Shown here in pieces: positions 1-7,706 of a stretch of 64,000 nt of DNA (positions are counted from its first letter, which is position 1; each line of letters starts with the position of its first letter). Under the pieces are notes generated by a model. The model had not been told where the DNA came from. It worked only from the letters and a program-made list of their open reading frames with translations, and did no database searches. Both the position numbers and the translations under genes were made by a program. This DNA is from Sphingomonas nostoxanthinifaciens (GTDB lineage Bacteria > Pseudomonadota > Alphaproteobacteria > Sphingomonadales > Sphingomonadaceae): the NCBI RefSeq assembly GCF_019930585.1, contig NZ_CP082839.1:3344001-3408000 (forward strand), given 5' to 3'.

Positions 1-1203
1 GACGCGCAGGCAGGTGAGGACAGCGGCGCGCAGGCCAAGTTCGCGCGCCTGAAGCAGGACCACCATATCGTCGACGAGATCGCCGATGACCTGGCTTATG
101 GCTTCGGCGGTGGCGATCGGTTCGAGCAAGCGGCGTTCGACGCGCGGTTCCTCGAACGGCACGACGGGGACGATCGGTTCGGCTACGGCCCCTCGCGCCT
201 GATCCAGCCGCGTCACGGTCGCCGTGCCGAGCCGGCGCGCGAGCGGCCCGCGCGCGATCGGGTAGAGATCGGCGACGCGCTCCAGTCCGAACCGCGCGGC
301 GGAGGTCAGTGCCTCGGCCGTCAGGCGCAGCGCCGCTAGCGGCAGTTCGGCGATCGCCCGGGTTTCCTGGCCGGGAGGGAGGATGGTGATGGGATCGCCG
401 CCATAGCGCGCCAGTGCGTGCGCGGCGCCGGGCGTGCCGGCGATGGCGATGCTGGCGGTGAAGCCGAGACGGTGAAGGAAGCGGAGCAACCGCCGGCAGA
501 AGCGCGCCTCGCCGCCGAACAGGTGGGTCGTGCCGGTGAGATCGAGCCAGAGGCCATCCGGGCCGGCGACGCTCGCGGTCGGCGTCCAGCGCCCGACCGC
601 GTGCAGCGCAAGCCGGTCGAGCAGTGCGCGATCCTGGTCCTGTTCGGCGTCGCGGACGTCGAGATCGGTGACGAGCGCGCGGGCATGGGCCGCCGCCATG
701 CCTGGACGCAGGCCCAACTCCAGGGCTACCGGACAGACGGCGGTGACGACATCGCGCTGTCCCATGCGCTCGATCAGGATCGTCGGTCGCGCCCAGGTTG
801 CGATCAGCGGCAGCTGGATGGCAGGCGCGTAGCCGGGAGCGCCTTCGTCAGGCGGCATCGCCTTGAAGGGATTGTCGGCGGCTTCGCTCCGCCGGCCCAT
901 CTCGCGCATGGTCGGGCGCTGGTGCGCGGGCAGCGCGTCGATTTCGCTCTGGGTCGGCTTTCCACCGCTCGCACCGCCCTGCGGCCACGCCGCGGCGCCA
1001 TGATCGGCGAGCGCCCAACGTGCGCCCGGCCGCCATCCGCCGCCACGCGGCACCGAGCAGGCGCCGGGATCGTCGTCAATCGGCGTCGAGAATCTCGATT
1101 GTGCGAGGGCCGGCGGCGCCTCAGGCGGCTTGGCTGGCCGCTCCGACCTGCGCAATCGCTCTATGGCGAGGTGCGGCAGGTAGAGCGAGGCGACCCTGGT
1201 CAT
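1..1203 (-). CDS. imuB: ImuB, Y-family DNA polymerase-like protein (partial, 3' end outside window)
   Basis: A continuous frame of 401 codons opens at an ATG at 1203 and runs off the left edge without a stop. It begins MTRVASLYLPHLAIERLRR, the usual start of alphaproteobacterial ImuB, and continues with the family's palm and little-finger-like regions (for example WLDLTGTTHLFGG). ImuB is a catalytically inactive Y-family protein that links ImuA and DnaE2 to the sliding clamp in SOS mutagenesis; that role comes from the family. The gene overlaps the end of imuA by 83 bases, consistent with co-transcription from the LexA-controlled promoter. dnaE2 would be expected just beyond the left edge. 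Confidence 0.9.
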   Translation of the reverse strand, partial: MTRVASLYLPHLAIERLRRSERPAKPPEAPPALAQSRFSTPIDDDPGACSVPRGGGWRPGARWALADHGAAAWPQGGASGGKPTQSEIDALPAHQRPTMREMGRRSEAADNPFKAMPPDEGAPGYAPAIQLPLIATWARPTILIERMGQRDVVTAVCPVALELGLRPGMAAAHARALVTDLDVRDAEQDQDRALLDRLALHAVGRWTPTASVAGPDGLWLDLTGTTHLFGGEARFCRRLLRFLHRLGFTASIAIAGTPGAAHALARYGGDPITILPPGQETRAIAELPLAALRLTAEALTSAARFGLERVADLYPIARGPLARRLGTATVTRLDQARGAVAEPIVPVVPFEEPRVERRLLEPIATAEAISQVIGDLVDDMVVLLQARELGLRAAVLTCLRV

Positions 1204-1897
1204 CACATGCGTCAAGTTCGAGGGAGAAGGGATTGCCGTTGCGCTGGCGGACCAGCTCGACCGACCAGCGAGCCCGGCCGACACCGGGATAACCCAGCCG
1301 CTCGGAGGAGACGCAGCCGATCCGCCAACGGGTCATGGCCGAGGACGGCTGCTCGAGTGGGCAGCGGTCACGCGATCGATGGCGTCGATAGAGCAGCATC
1401 GGCGTCCTGCCGTCGGATGCCGCGAGCTGGAGTCGCCGTGTCGCGGTCTGGTCCGCCGCTTTCACCTCGGCGATGACGCAGGCGACCGAGCCATCGCGCA
1501 GCGCGTCTTCGGCCATCGCCAGCACGTCGGCGTCCTTGCGGCCCTGCGCGTAGAGGATACGGTCGGGACCCAGACCGATTTGTTCGAGGCCAGGCGCGTA
1601 AAGATCGAACCGGGTCAGCGCCCACAAGACGGTGAAACCCGGCTGGTTGGCGAATCGCGCTGCGATGCCGGCGGCGAACAACGTCGCGGCCGCATCGGCG
1701 CTCAGCGCGGCGGTGGCCGCCGCGATCTCGTGCAGGCCGGCCCCGTCTAGTCCGTGATCGGCAAGCCGATCATCGAGCGCCGCGAGTCCGAACGCCAGCG
1801 CGGGCCCGCGCTGGCTCTGGGCCTGCGCGAGCTGTGCGCGAAGCGCAGCGAGCTGATCGGCGCAAGGCCGATCGATGGGCGACGGTTGGGCGGACAT
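1121..1897 (-). CDS. imuA: ImuA, RecA-like SOS mutagenesis protein
   Basis: A protein of about 258 residues that starts MSAQPSPIDRPCADQLAALR and ends in the family-typical GRLALPAAPRHRAIAQ region. It carries the degenerate RecA-like core of ImuA (FAAGIAARFANQPGFTVLWAL). I chose the ATG at 1897 because an in-frame GTG at 1915 would put the start codon three bases from the LexA operator. In the ImuA-ImuB-DnaE2 mutasome this protein supports translesion synthesis after damage. It is the first gene of the cassette and imuB follows with an 83-base overlap. Confidence 0.88.
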   Translation of the reverse strand: MSAQPSPIDRPCADQLAALRAQLAQAQSQRGPALAFGLAALDDRLADHGLDGAGLHEIAAATAALSADAAATLFAAGIAARFANQPGFTVLWALTRFDLYAPGLEQIGLGPDRILYAQGRKDADVLAMAEDALRDGSVACVIAEVKAADQTATRRLQLAASDGRTPMLLYRRHRSRDRCPLEQPSSAMTRWRIGCVSSERLGYPGVGRARWSVELVRQRNGNPFSLELDACDDQGRLALPAAPRHRAIAQVGAASQAA

Positions 1898-1917
1898 CGG
1901 ACAACATCGACTCACTT

Positions 1918-1932
1918 GTTCGCCATATGTTC
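1918..1932 (-). promoter_or_regulatory. LexA (SOS) box upstream of imuA
   Basis: The sequence GTTCGCCATATGTTC is a perfect match to the alphaproteobacterial LexA operator GTTC-N7-GTTC. It lies 21 bases upstream of the chosen imuA start, where repressor binding would block transcription. This fits the known SOS control of imuAB-dnaE2 cassettes. Confidence 0.88.
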
Positions 1933-1987
1933 CGACTCATCGGAGGTTTCGTCAAGCGGCGTGAATCCGAGGCTCAGGATCGACCGT

Positions 1988-2395
1988 CTATGTGTCCTGA
2001 TTAAGTGGATCTGGTTTTTTGTCGTCGGGAAGCTTGTGGCGGAGATGGTCGCGCACGATGTCCGCGCTGAACGGCTTGCTGAGAAAGGTCGCCTTGTCCG
2101 GCATGTCGCCATCCGCCGGCGCGATCCTGCCGCTGGCGATTATGATCTCGATCTCGGGCCACCGCTCGGCGACGTAGCGCGCCAGCTCGAACCCATTGGT
2201 CGAGCCGGGCATCTCGACATCGGTGAACAGCAGGATCGTGCCTTCGGAGTGTCGCTCGATCACGTCTTTCGCGTCGTCGCCGGACGACGCTTCGAGCGTG
2301 TGAAAGCCCGCGTCAGCGAGAATGTCGCTGGCGAGCATGAGGATCAGCGCGTCGTCATCGACGACGACCGCGAAGCGTTCGGTTGACGGGGACAT
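1988..2395 (-). CDS. Single-domain CheY-like response regulator
   Basis: A 135-residue stand-alone receiver domain. Visible are the acidic cluster VVDDDALI, the phospho-acceptor Asp in LFTDVEMPGSTNGF, the switch Ser in IIIASGR and the Lys of LSKPFS. There is no output domain, so it probably acts by protein contact or as a phosphate sink. It ends with LPDDKKPDPL, a tail shared almost exactly with the receiver protein at 34288-34695, so the two are paralogues. The ATG at 2395 is preferred over a TTG one codon upstream. No kinase is adjacent. Confidence 0.85.
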   Translation of the reverse strand: MSPSTERFAVVVDDDALILMLASDILADAGFHTLEASSGDDAKDVIERHSEGTILLFTDVEMPGSTNGFELARYVAERWPEIEIIIASGRIAPADGDMPDKATFLSKPFSADIVRDHLRHKLPDDKKPDPLNQDT

Positions 2396-2470
2396 CAAGC
2401 TTTAACCCGCCAGAAGCAAAGGCGGCGCCAAGTATTTGAAAAATACTGTCCGATTTACTTTCGGAGCCTC

Positions 2471-2494
2471 GAACCGAACTGTCCGCTGCGCGTT
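2471..2494 (+). promoter_or_regulatory. Possible EcfG-type (general stress sigma) promoter
   Basis: GAAC at 2471-2474 is followed after 16 bases by CGTT at 2491-2494, close to the alphaproteobacterial EcfG consensus GGAAC-N16/17-CGTT (first G is C here). It sits 26 bases before the start codon at 2520, a sensible promoter distance. The match is from sequence; function is inferred. Confidence 0.45.
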
Positions 2495-2519
2495 GTTGCA
2501 GTGCAGCATGGAGGTTCGC

Positions 2520-2963
2520 ATGGCCACGGCAATCGATAATGGAATGGCGCTCTGGATGTGGCCGCTGACGATGGCCAAGCTGTCGAGCGACTGGATGGAG
2601 ACGATGACGAGCGCGGCGCATGTCGTCGATACCCGGATGCCGATGATCGCCGCCGCCTGGCTGAGCCCGCTCACCGCCAATCACACCGAACTTTCGCGGA
2701 TGGTCAGCGAGAAGACCGACGCCTTCGGTAGGTCGGGTCGATCGATCACGACCGCGCAGGGCAGCATCCGGCGCGCTTCCGAGGCCAACGCGCGCGCGCT
2801 GGGTAAGCTGTCGGGCGGTCAATTCCTCGGGTTTTCCGAGTGGACCGGCATCTTCGAACGCAATCTGGAGATCGCCGCCACGCTCCTCGCCATGCCGACC
2901 AACGCGCTGGCGCCCGTCCACGGCCGCGCCACCGCCAATTCCCGTCGGCTCGGCCGAAGCTGA
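2520..2963 (+). CDS. Phasin-like hypothetical protein
   Basis: A 147-residue protein. The start at 2520 is chosen because a GGAGG Shine-Dalgarno lies 6 to 10 bases upstream; longer starts at 2436 and 2508 are possible. The sequence is Met-rich and probably helical at the start (MALWMWPLTMAKLSSDWMETM), resembling small phasin-like proteins of polyhydroxyalkanoate granules, but there is no decisive motif. It stands alone on the plus strand downstream of a possible EcfG promoter, which suggests stress induction. The function is not established. Confidence 0.6.
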   Translation: MATAIDNGMALWMWPLTMAKLSSDWMETMTSAAHVVDTRMPMIAAAWLSPLTANHTELSRMVSEKTDAFGRSGRSITTAQGSIRRASEANARALGKLSGGQFLGFSEWTGIFERNLEIAATLLAMPTNALAPVHGRATANSRRLGRS

Positions 2964-3005
2964 CAAAATCGGGTCAGACGGTCAGCGCCGCGCGGTCTGC
3001 GTCGC

Positions 3006-3182
3006 TCAGTTTGCCCGAGAGCCCGGCACCTCATCAAGCTGTCGCAGCGCGGTGAAACCGCCGCGCTCCTCACGGTAGCGCACGATCTCGAACCCATGTC
3101 CGCACAGCGCAGCGACCGAGTCCAATTCCTCGGCAGTCGCTTCATTGACGTTGATGGCGTCCGTCAATTGCTGGTCCGTCAC
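3006..3182 (-). CDS. Small helix-hairpin-helix-like protein
   Basis: A 58-residue protein starting at GTG 3182 with sequence VTDQQLTDAINVNEATAEEL and containing GHGFEIVRYREERGGF and TALRQLDEVPG. The pattern (INVNEAT, EELD, IVRYREERGGF, LDEVPG) resembles the ComEA/PsbU-type helix-hairpin-helix DNA-binding motif. Its GTG overlaps the TGA of the upstream gene at 3179-3382, so translation is probably coupled. It likely binds DNA non-specifically or is a small stress protein. Confidence 0.65.
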   Translation of the reverse strand: MTDQQLTDAINVNEATAEELDSVAALCGHGFEIVRYREERGGFTALRQLDEVPGSRAN

Positions 3183-3382
3183 TTCTTGATGACCGCGTCA
3201 GCCTTCTTGTCGATCTTGGCCTCTTCGGCCTTCGACATGCGCCCGGCCTTAACCGCCTGGCTCGCGCGCGCCTTCGCGTTCTTAGCGTGGGCCTCGTTCT
3301 CGATCGGGTAGGCACGCTTTTCAGGCTCGGCGAATTTGCTCTTCGGAAGAGCATCGCGATCGGATTTGGACAGCTTGGCCAT
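3179..3382 (-). CDS. Small basic stress-type protein (DUF6582-like)
   Basis: A 67-residue, Lys/Ala-rich protein starting MAKLSKSDRDALPKSKFAEP, with the recurring element AYPIENEAHAKNAKARAS. Proteins with this LPKSxFAxPEKRxYPI signature are widespread, short and uncharacterised. The start is fixed by an AAAGGAG ribosome binding site 7 bases upstream. A possible EcfG promoter lies 23 bases before the start, and the next gene overlaps by four bases. Role unknown; stress association is inferred from the promoter. Confidence 0.75.
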   Translation of the reverse strand: MAKLSKSDRDALPKSKFAEPEKRAYPIENEAHAKNAKARASQAVKAGRMSKAEEAKIDKKADAVIKK

Positions 3383-3404
3383 GACACGCTCCTTTGGAGC
3401 GTAA

Positions 3405-3429
3405 AACGCGACAGCAGGATTTAAGTTCT
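3405..3429 (-). promoter_or_regulatory. Possible EcfG-type promoter for the 3382 gene
   Basis: Read on the minus strand the sequence is AGAAC, 16 bases, CGTT, one mismatch from the EcfG consensus GGAAC-N16-CGTT. The CGTT element ends 22 bases before the start codon at 3382, leaving room for the AAAGGAG site. Together with the site at 2471 this gives two such elements within one kilobase. Confidence 0.5.
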
Positions 3430-3477
3430 CGCGGACCAAGTGGTCATGGCGATGGAAAGCAAGCCTCCATAAAACAA

Positions 3478-3912
3478 TCAGGCCGCCTCGTCGTCGCCGA
3501 TGAGTGAAAGCGTCAGCGCATCGCGCTCGCCACCGAACCAGCGATCGAGCGCGGCGGCGAACAGGGCCTGAGGGCGCGCGGCCTCGAACAAGGTGAGCGA
3601 GGATCGCAGCTTCGTCGCATCGATGCCGCCAAACACCGCGACCGGATCGCTGATCGTCAGATCCTGCAGCGCTTCCACGCACTCGACATAGCGGTGCCCG
3701 AGAATCGGGTGATCGAGATAGGCGCGCGCCTCTTCGAGCGAGCGAATCGCGAAATGGCGCGCCGTGGCGCTTTGGCCAAGCCCGGCGATCTGCGGAAAGA
3801 TGAACCACATCCAATGTGAGCGCTTGGCGCCGCGGCGGATCTCGGCGAGTACCGTGGGATAGGCAAGCGTCTGCGCCTCGACGAAGCGATCGAGAGAATG
3901 GAGGTCGGGCAT
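3478..3912 (-). CDS. DUF1810 family protein
   Basis: A 144-residue protein starting MPDLHSLDRFVEAQTLAYPT, with the family core RGAKRSHWMWFIFPQIAGLG and LGHRYVECVEALQ. DUF1810 proteins are small cytoplasmic proteins, sometimes called calpastatin-like, with no established activity. The ATG overlaps the last base of the upstream SRAP stop (TGATG), so the two are probably translated together. That places it in the LexA-linked SRAP transcript. Confidence 0.85.
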   Translation of the reverse strand: MPDLHSLDRFVEAQTLAYPTVLAEIRRGAKRSHWMWFIFPQIAGLGQSATARHFAIRSLEEARAYLDHPILGHRYVECVEALQDLTISDPVAVFGGIDATKLRSSLTLFEAARPQALFAAALDRWFGGERDALTLSLIGDDEAA

Positions 3913-4529
3913 CAGACTAGCGTTCCTTGCGCTGCCTCCGGCGGGAACACCCGCGTGACCGGCAAGCTGCCTTTGGGCAGGACGCCGAGCACCTCCTGCG
4001 CCGGCACGGTGGGATCGAGCCAGTCCGCCCAGCGCTCGCGCGGCAGCGGGATGATCTGGCGATGGTGGAAGGGTGCGACATCTTCGCCGGGCTCGGTCGT
4101 CAGCATCGTGAAGGCTTGGCCGAACTTGGGGTCGGCGCGCCAGATGCCGGCGATACAGAACCAGTCGTGATCTTTCAGCGTGAATAGCCACTTAGTCTTG
4201 CGCTTCTGTCCGGGCAGCGGATCGGTGAACTCGTAGAAACCGTCTGCCAGGATCAGGCAGCGGCCGCTAGCGAACTCGCGCCCGTCCGAGCGAAAGTTGT
4301 AGACCGGCTTGCCGCCCTGGCCCGGCCAGCTCCACTTGCGATTGACCAGCTCACCTGTACCGCGCTCGCCTTCAACACCGCGTACGATCGGCGCGGTGTC
4401 GCTGATCTTGATGTCCTCCCGCGCCGCGACGTTGGGCGTCCCCTCGGGCATTTTGATCTTGATCTTCAAGTCGGAGAAGTCCTCGACGATCGAGGCGATG
4501 TCGACTTCCAGCCTATAATCGTTGCACAC
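3912..4529 (-). CDS. SOS response-associated peptidase (SRAP, YedK/HMCES family)
   Basis: A 205-residue protein beginning MCNDYRLEVD from a GTG at 4529. After Met removal the N-terminal Cys forms the thiazolidine link to abasic sites in single-stranded DNA. The other active-site positions are visible: Asn78 in VYNFRSDG, Glu100 in DGFYEF and His155/156 in APFHHRQ, with a full-length domain. The family shields abasic sites at replication forks. A LexA box lies 33 bases upstream, shared with the divergent gene at 4582. DUF1810 follows in the same transcript. Confidence 0.92.
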   Translation of the reverse strand: MCNDYRLEVDIASIVEDFSDLKIKIKMPEGTPNVAAREDIKISDTAPIVRGVEGERGTGELVNRKWSWPGQGGKPVYNFRSDGREFASGRCLILADGFYEFTDPLPGQKRKTKWLFTLKDHDWFCIAGIWRADPKFGQAFTMLTTEPGEDVAPFHHRQIIPLPRERWADWLDPTVPAQEVLGVLPKGSLPVTRVFPPEAAQGTLV

Positions 4530-4561
4530 GAGACGCTTAGCCTTCCTTGCGACTCATCGTC

Positions 4562-4576
4562 GTTCACATTATGTTC
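4562..4576. promoter_or_regulatory. LexA (SOS) box between divergent SRAP genes
   Basis: GTTCACATTATGTTC is a perfect GTTC-N7-GTTC operator. It lies 33 bases from the start of the minus-strand SRAP gene and 6 bases before the start of the plus-strand SRAP-like gene. It can therefore control both transcripts. Confidence 0.87.
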
Positions 4577-4581
4577 CAAGC

Positions 4582-5100
4582 ATGGACTCGGCCACGCCCT
4601 TCGATTCGGATGCTCCGCTCGGGAGCCGCCGCGCCATCATCCGGCGAAATCCGGACGATGCCAGCGAAATCGAAATGGTCGAAGCCACATGGGGATCAAA
4701 CCCGCGCTTCAGTGACGGCGTCGCCTATCGTTTCGTGCGGTCGGAAGGGCAGAGCTTCCCGAGTCATCGCTGCCTGATCCCGGCGAGCGAATTTCACATG
4801 ACGGTCGGCGACAAGCGCTACCGTGTGACGCTCGACGGCGGGAATCACTTCTATCTCGCTGGCGTCTGGGAGCCGGCGATGGGCGAGTGGCCGCTCTGCT
4901 ATCGTGTCGTCACCGTCGCCGCCAATCCCGAGGTCGCGCGTTATCAGGATCGGCACGGCGCGATCATCCACCGCCGCCAGGTCATGCAGTGGCTTGACCG
5001 CACCGTCCCCGAGATCGACCTGCTCGAGACGCTGCCGGCGCGCACCTTCATCGTCCAAGAGATCGGCGCGAGCGCCGTCCAGCCGATGCTCGCGCTGTGA
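4582..5100 (+). CDS. SRAP-family paralogue lacking the catalytic Cys and Asn
   Basis: A 172-residue protein recognisable as SRAP from HRCLIPASEFH, FYLAGVWEP, YRVVTVAANPEV and HGAIIHRRQ. The conserved Glu (70) and His (130) remain, but the protein does not begin Met-Cys and the NxR motif is replaced by VAYRFVR. Covalent trapping of abasic sites therefore looks impossible. The start at 4582 follows the LexA box directly; an in-frame upstream start at 4522 would span the operator. The next two genes follow closely, so it probably leads an SOS operon. It may have a structural or DNA-binding role. Confidence 0.8.
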   Translation: MDSATPFDSDAPLGSRRAIIRRNPDDASEIEMVEATWGSNPRFSDGVAYRFVRSEGQSFPSHRCLIPASEFHMTVGDKRYRVTLDGGNHFYLAGVWEPAMGEWPLCYRVVTVAANPEVARYQDRHGAIIHRRQVMQWLDRTVPEIDLLETLPARTFIVQEIGASAVQPMLAL

Positions 5101-5120
5101 GAGCCCGAGAGGAGATGACC

Positions 5121-5429
5121 ATGAGTCGCTTGTGGGACACGCCGGAATTCTGGGCGCGGAGCGAGGCCGATGAGGCATTGCGCGAGATGCCTGATGTCGA
5201 GCCGACGGCAATGGCGGATTCGCTTGAGAAGAGCGCGGCGAGCTATGACGGTGAACCGGAAATGGTCGCGTTGATCGTAGCGGACCTGCGCCGCCGCGCC
5301 GCGGCCGGCATCCGCTTCTGGCCGGGTCCGCAAGCTATCGTCTCCAGCCGGGATAATCCATCGGCCGCTGGCGGGCGGACTAGCGATGCCGAGATCGCCG
5401 ACTTGATCGACGACGAGATCCCGTGGTGA
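5121..5429 (+). CDS. Hypothetical protein in SOS operon
   Basis: A 102-residue acidic protein starting MSRLWDTPEFWARSEADEAL and ending AEIADLIDDEIPW. An AGGAG ribosome binding site 8 bases upstream supports the ATG at 5121. No known domain is recognised. It lies 20 bases after the SRAP-like gene, and its stop overlaps the start of the AlkB-like gene (GTGA), so it is translated between two DNA-repair proteins. A DNA-damage role is inferred from position only. Confidence 0.72.
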   Translation: MSRLWDTPEFWARSEADEALREMPDVEPTAMADSLEKSAASYDGEPEMVALIVADLRRRAAAGIRFWPGPQAIVSSRDNPSAAGGRTSDAEIADLIDDEIPW

Positions 5430-6013
5430 GAGCGGCGACCGCCGATCTGTTTGCCACGCCGCTTATTCCCGGCCTCGATTATCAGGAAGCGCTGCTCAGC
5501 GAGGGTGAGGAGCACGCCTTAATCGACCGGATCGATAGCGCCGAGCTGAGCCCGTTCCGATTTCAACAATGGACCGGCAAACGGCTGACCCACAGCTACG
5601 GCTGGCGCTATGATTTCGAATCCGGACGTTTCAGCCCGGCTGAGCCGCTTCCGGAATGGCTGATGCCGTACCGCGCGAAAGCCGCACACTTTGCTGGGCT
5701 CGGTCCGACCGAGTTCGTGCAGGCGCTGCTGATCCGCTACGATCCCGGCGCCGGGATCGGCTGGCATAAGGATCGGCCGGTATTCGAGCACGTCGTGGGC
5801 CTGTCGCTCGGTTCGGAAGCGACGATGCGTTTTCGGCAGCGAACGGCCAAGGGGTTCGAGCGGATCGGCGTGCCGCTGGCACCGCGGTCGATCTATCACC
5901 TCACCGGCGAGGTGCGGCATGATTGGGAGCATAGCATCGCGCCGATCGACCAGCCGCGTTGGTCGGTGACCTTTCGCAGCCTATCGACGAGGGCAATGTC
6001 GTGGCGAACGTGA
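5426..6013 (+). CDS. AlkB-like 2-oxoglutarate/Fe(II) dioxygenase
   Basis: A protein of about 195 residues with the AlkB fold signatures: substrate lid WTGKRLTHSYGWRYD, LIRYDPGAGIGWHKDRP with the iron-binding HxD, the distal iron His in WEHSI, and the 2-oxoglutarate-binding Arg in RWSVTFR. The family oxidatively removes methyl groups from damaged DNA or RNA bases. The GTG at 5426 overlaps the previous stop, and the gene closes the LexA-linked operon. It resembles the AlkB group named alkylated DNA repair protein more than methylcytosine oxidases. Confidence 0.88.
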   Translation: MRAATADLFATPLIPGLDYQEALLSEGEEHALIDRIDSAELSPFRFQQWTGKRLTHSYGWRYDFESGRFSPAEPLPEWLMPYRAKAAHFAGLGPTEFVQALLIRYDPGAGIGWHKDRPVFEHVVGLSLGSEATMRFRQRTAKGFERIGVPLAPRSIYHLTGEVRHDWEHSIAPIDQPRWSVTFRSLSTRAMSWRT

Positions 6014-6089
6014 CCAGCATCCGTGCGGTTATGATCAGGGCAGCGCCCTCGTGGTTCGTCGAAGTAGTGCTGCGGTTTTTTAGGCTCGT

Positions 6090-6105
6090 GTCGGGACGTC
6101 CTGAC
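6090..6105. promoter_or_regulatory. 16-base near-perfect palindrome before the KaiC-like gene
   Basis: GTCGGGACGTCCTGAC has arms GTCGGGAC and GTCCTGAC with one mismatch, followed by AATTTT. It lies 77 bases after the AlkB-like stop and 83 bases before the KaiC start. It could be an operator for the KaiC-kinase transcript or a weak terminator for the SOS operon; the sequence does not decide. Confidence 0.35.
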
Positions 6106-6188
6106 AATTTTGGATACGCGCTCCTAACCTTATGATAACCCGTCGTAAGGCGCGACTCCGAAGTGGTGCTTTAACCGTCGGGGGACTC

Positions 6189-7706
6189 ATGGATCGCGAT
6201 ATATCGGAAGATTTGGACGACGATGCGACGCCGATCAGCTCGGGGCTGCCCGGATTGGACGAGGTGCTCCGGGGCGGTTTCCCGTCAAGTCGTGTCCACC
6301 TGCTCGAGGGCGCGCCGGGAAGCGGCAAGACGACTCTCGCGCTGCAGTTTCTTCTGGAGGGGATCAGGAACGGCGAGAGTGCGCTTTACATCACGCTTGC
6401 CGAAACCAAGCGCGAAATCCTGGCCGTCGCGAAATCCCACGGCTGGGAACTCGGCGACCTCGACATCCTCGCGTTCACGCCGCCGGAGCTGAGCCAGGAT
6501 CCCAAGCGACTGCAAAGCGTGATTCACACGGCGGATCTGGAACAGGGCGACACGCTTCGGACAATCCTCGCTGAAATCGAACGGGTAAAGCCGGCCCGTG
6601 TCGTTCTCGATAGCCTTTCAGAAATCCGCCTCCTGACCCAAGGAGCGCTGCGTTACCGGCGACAGCTCATCGCGCTGAAGCAGGCTTTCCTGCAGCAGGA
6701 ATGCACCGTGCTGATGCTCGATGACCTGAACTATGAAGTTCACGGCCTTAACGTTCATAGTGTCGCTCACGGCGTGGTCAGCCTGGAGCAGCTTTCCAAG
6801 GAGTTTGGCGCTGAGCGGCGCCGTCTGCGCATCATCAAAATGCGTGGGGTCAAATATCGGGGCGGGTATCACGATTTCGCGATCGAGCGCGGTGGCCTCG
6901 TCGTATTCCCGAGACTTGTCGCGGCCGAGCATCCCGACGCGTTCGACAGCGAAGAAATGGTCGGCACCGGCGTGGCCGAGCTGGACACGATGATGGGTGG
7001 CGGAATCGATCGTGGCACGAACCTCCTGTTGCTTGGTCCCTCCGGTGCGGGCAAATCGACCCTTGCGGCGCGAGTCACGCTTTCGGCGCTCGATCGCGGG
7101 GAGCCCGTCGTCTTCTTCAACTTCGATGAGTCTCAGCGCGTCTTTCTAAAGCGCTGCGCCGGACTTGGCATGAACCTGGCGCCCTACCTGGAATCGGGTC
7201 AGCTGATGATGCGGCAGGTCGATCCTGCCGAGCTCAGTCCCGGCGAGCTTGCCGGCATGGTCCGCGAATCCGTCGAGGAGAAGCAGGCGAAGATGGTCGT
7301 GCTGGACAGCCTCGGCGGGTACCTTCACGCTATGCCGGAAGAACGGTTCATGCTGCTGCAGATGCATGAGCTCCTAATGTATCTCAACCAGCATGGGGTC
7401 GCCACCATACTGGTGCTCGCGCAACACGGATTGATCGGAGAGACGACAGCGCCGGTCGATATGACCTACCTTGCCGATGCGATCCTGCTGCTTCGCTTCT
7501 TCGAAGCCGGAGGACGCCTCCGCCGGGCCGTTTCGATGGTCAAGAAGCGGACCGGCGTGCATGAGATGACCATCCGGGAATATGTGATTGAGAACGGCGT
7601 GCGGATTGGTGAGCCGCTCGATCGTTTCCGGGGATTGCTCCAGGGCTCGCCGACCTACAGCGGCGAACAGGGCGCCCTCCTCGTTGAGCGGCCTGGTCAG
7701 GAGTAA
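6189..7706 (+). CDS. KaiC-like double-domain RecA-superfamily ATPase (first copy)
   Basis: A 505-residue protein with two tandem RecA/KaiC domains. Domain one has Walker A EGAPGSGKTT near residue 40, domain two GPSGAGKST near residue 280; Walker-B-like strands are RVVLDSLSEIR and MVVLDSLGGYL. The start at 6189 follows a GGGGGA site; an upstream ATG at 6132 has no ribosome binding site. No KaiA or KaiB is nearby. Its stop and the kinase start share a base (TAATG), so it most likely works with that kinase in signalling. A paralogue lies at 55481-56968 beside a similar kinase. Confidence 0.88.
   Translation: MDRDISEDLDDDATPISSGLPGLDEVLRGGFPSSRVHLLEGAPGSGKTTLALQFLLEGIRNGESALYITLAETKREILAVAKSHGWELGDLDILAFTPPELSQDPKRLQSVIHTADLEQGDTLRTILAEIERVKPARVVLDSLSEIRLLTQGALRYRRQLIALKQAFLQQECTVLMLDDLNYEVHGLNVHSVAHGVVSLEQLSKEFGAERRRLRIIKMRGVKYRGGYHDFAIERGGLVVFPRLVAAEHPDAFDSEEMVGTGVAELDTMMGGGIDRGTNLLLLGPSGAGKSTLAARVTLSALDRGEPVVFFNFDESQRVFLKRCAGLGMNLAPYLESGQLMMRQVDPAELSPGELAGMVRESVEEKQAKMVVLDSLGGYLHAMPEERFMLLQMHELLMYLNQHGVATILVLAQHGLIGETTAPVDMTYLADAILLLRFFEAGGRLRRAVSMVKKRTGVHEMTIREYVIENGVRIGEPLDRFRGLLQGSPTYSGEQGALLVERPGQE

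Noticed and set aside
418-1476. A 352-codon plus-strand frame across the left end
   Set aside because: It is antisense to imuB and imuA, whose minus-strand products are clearly recognisable; its own product is Arg/Ala-rich with no family features.
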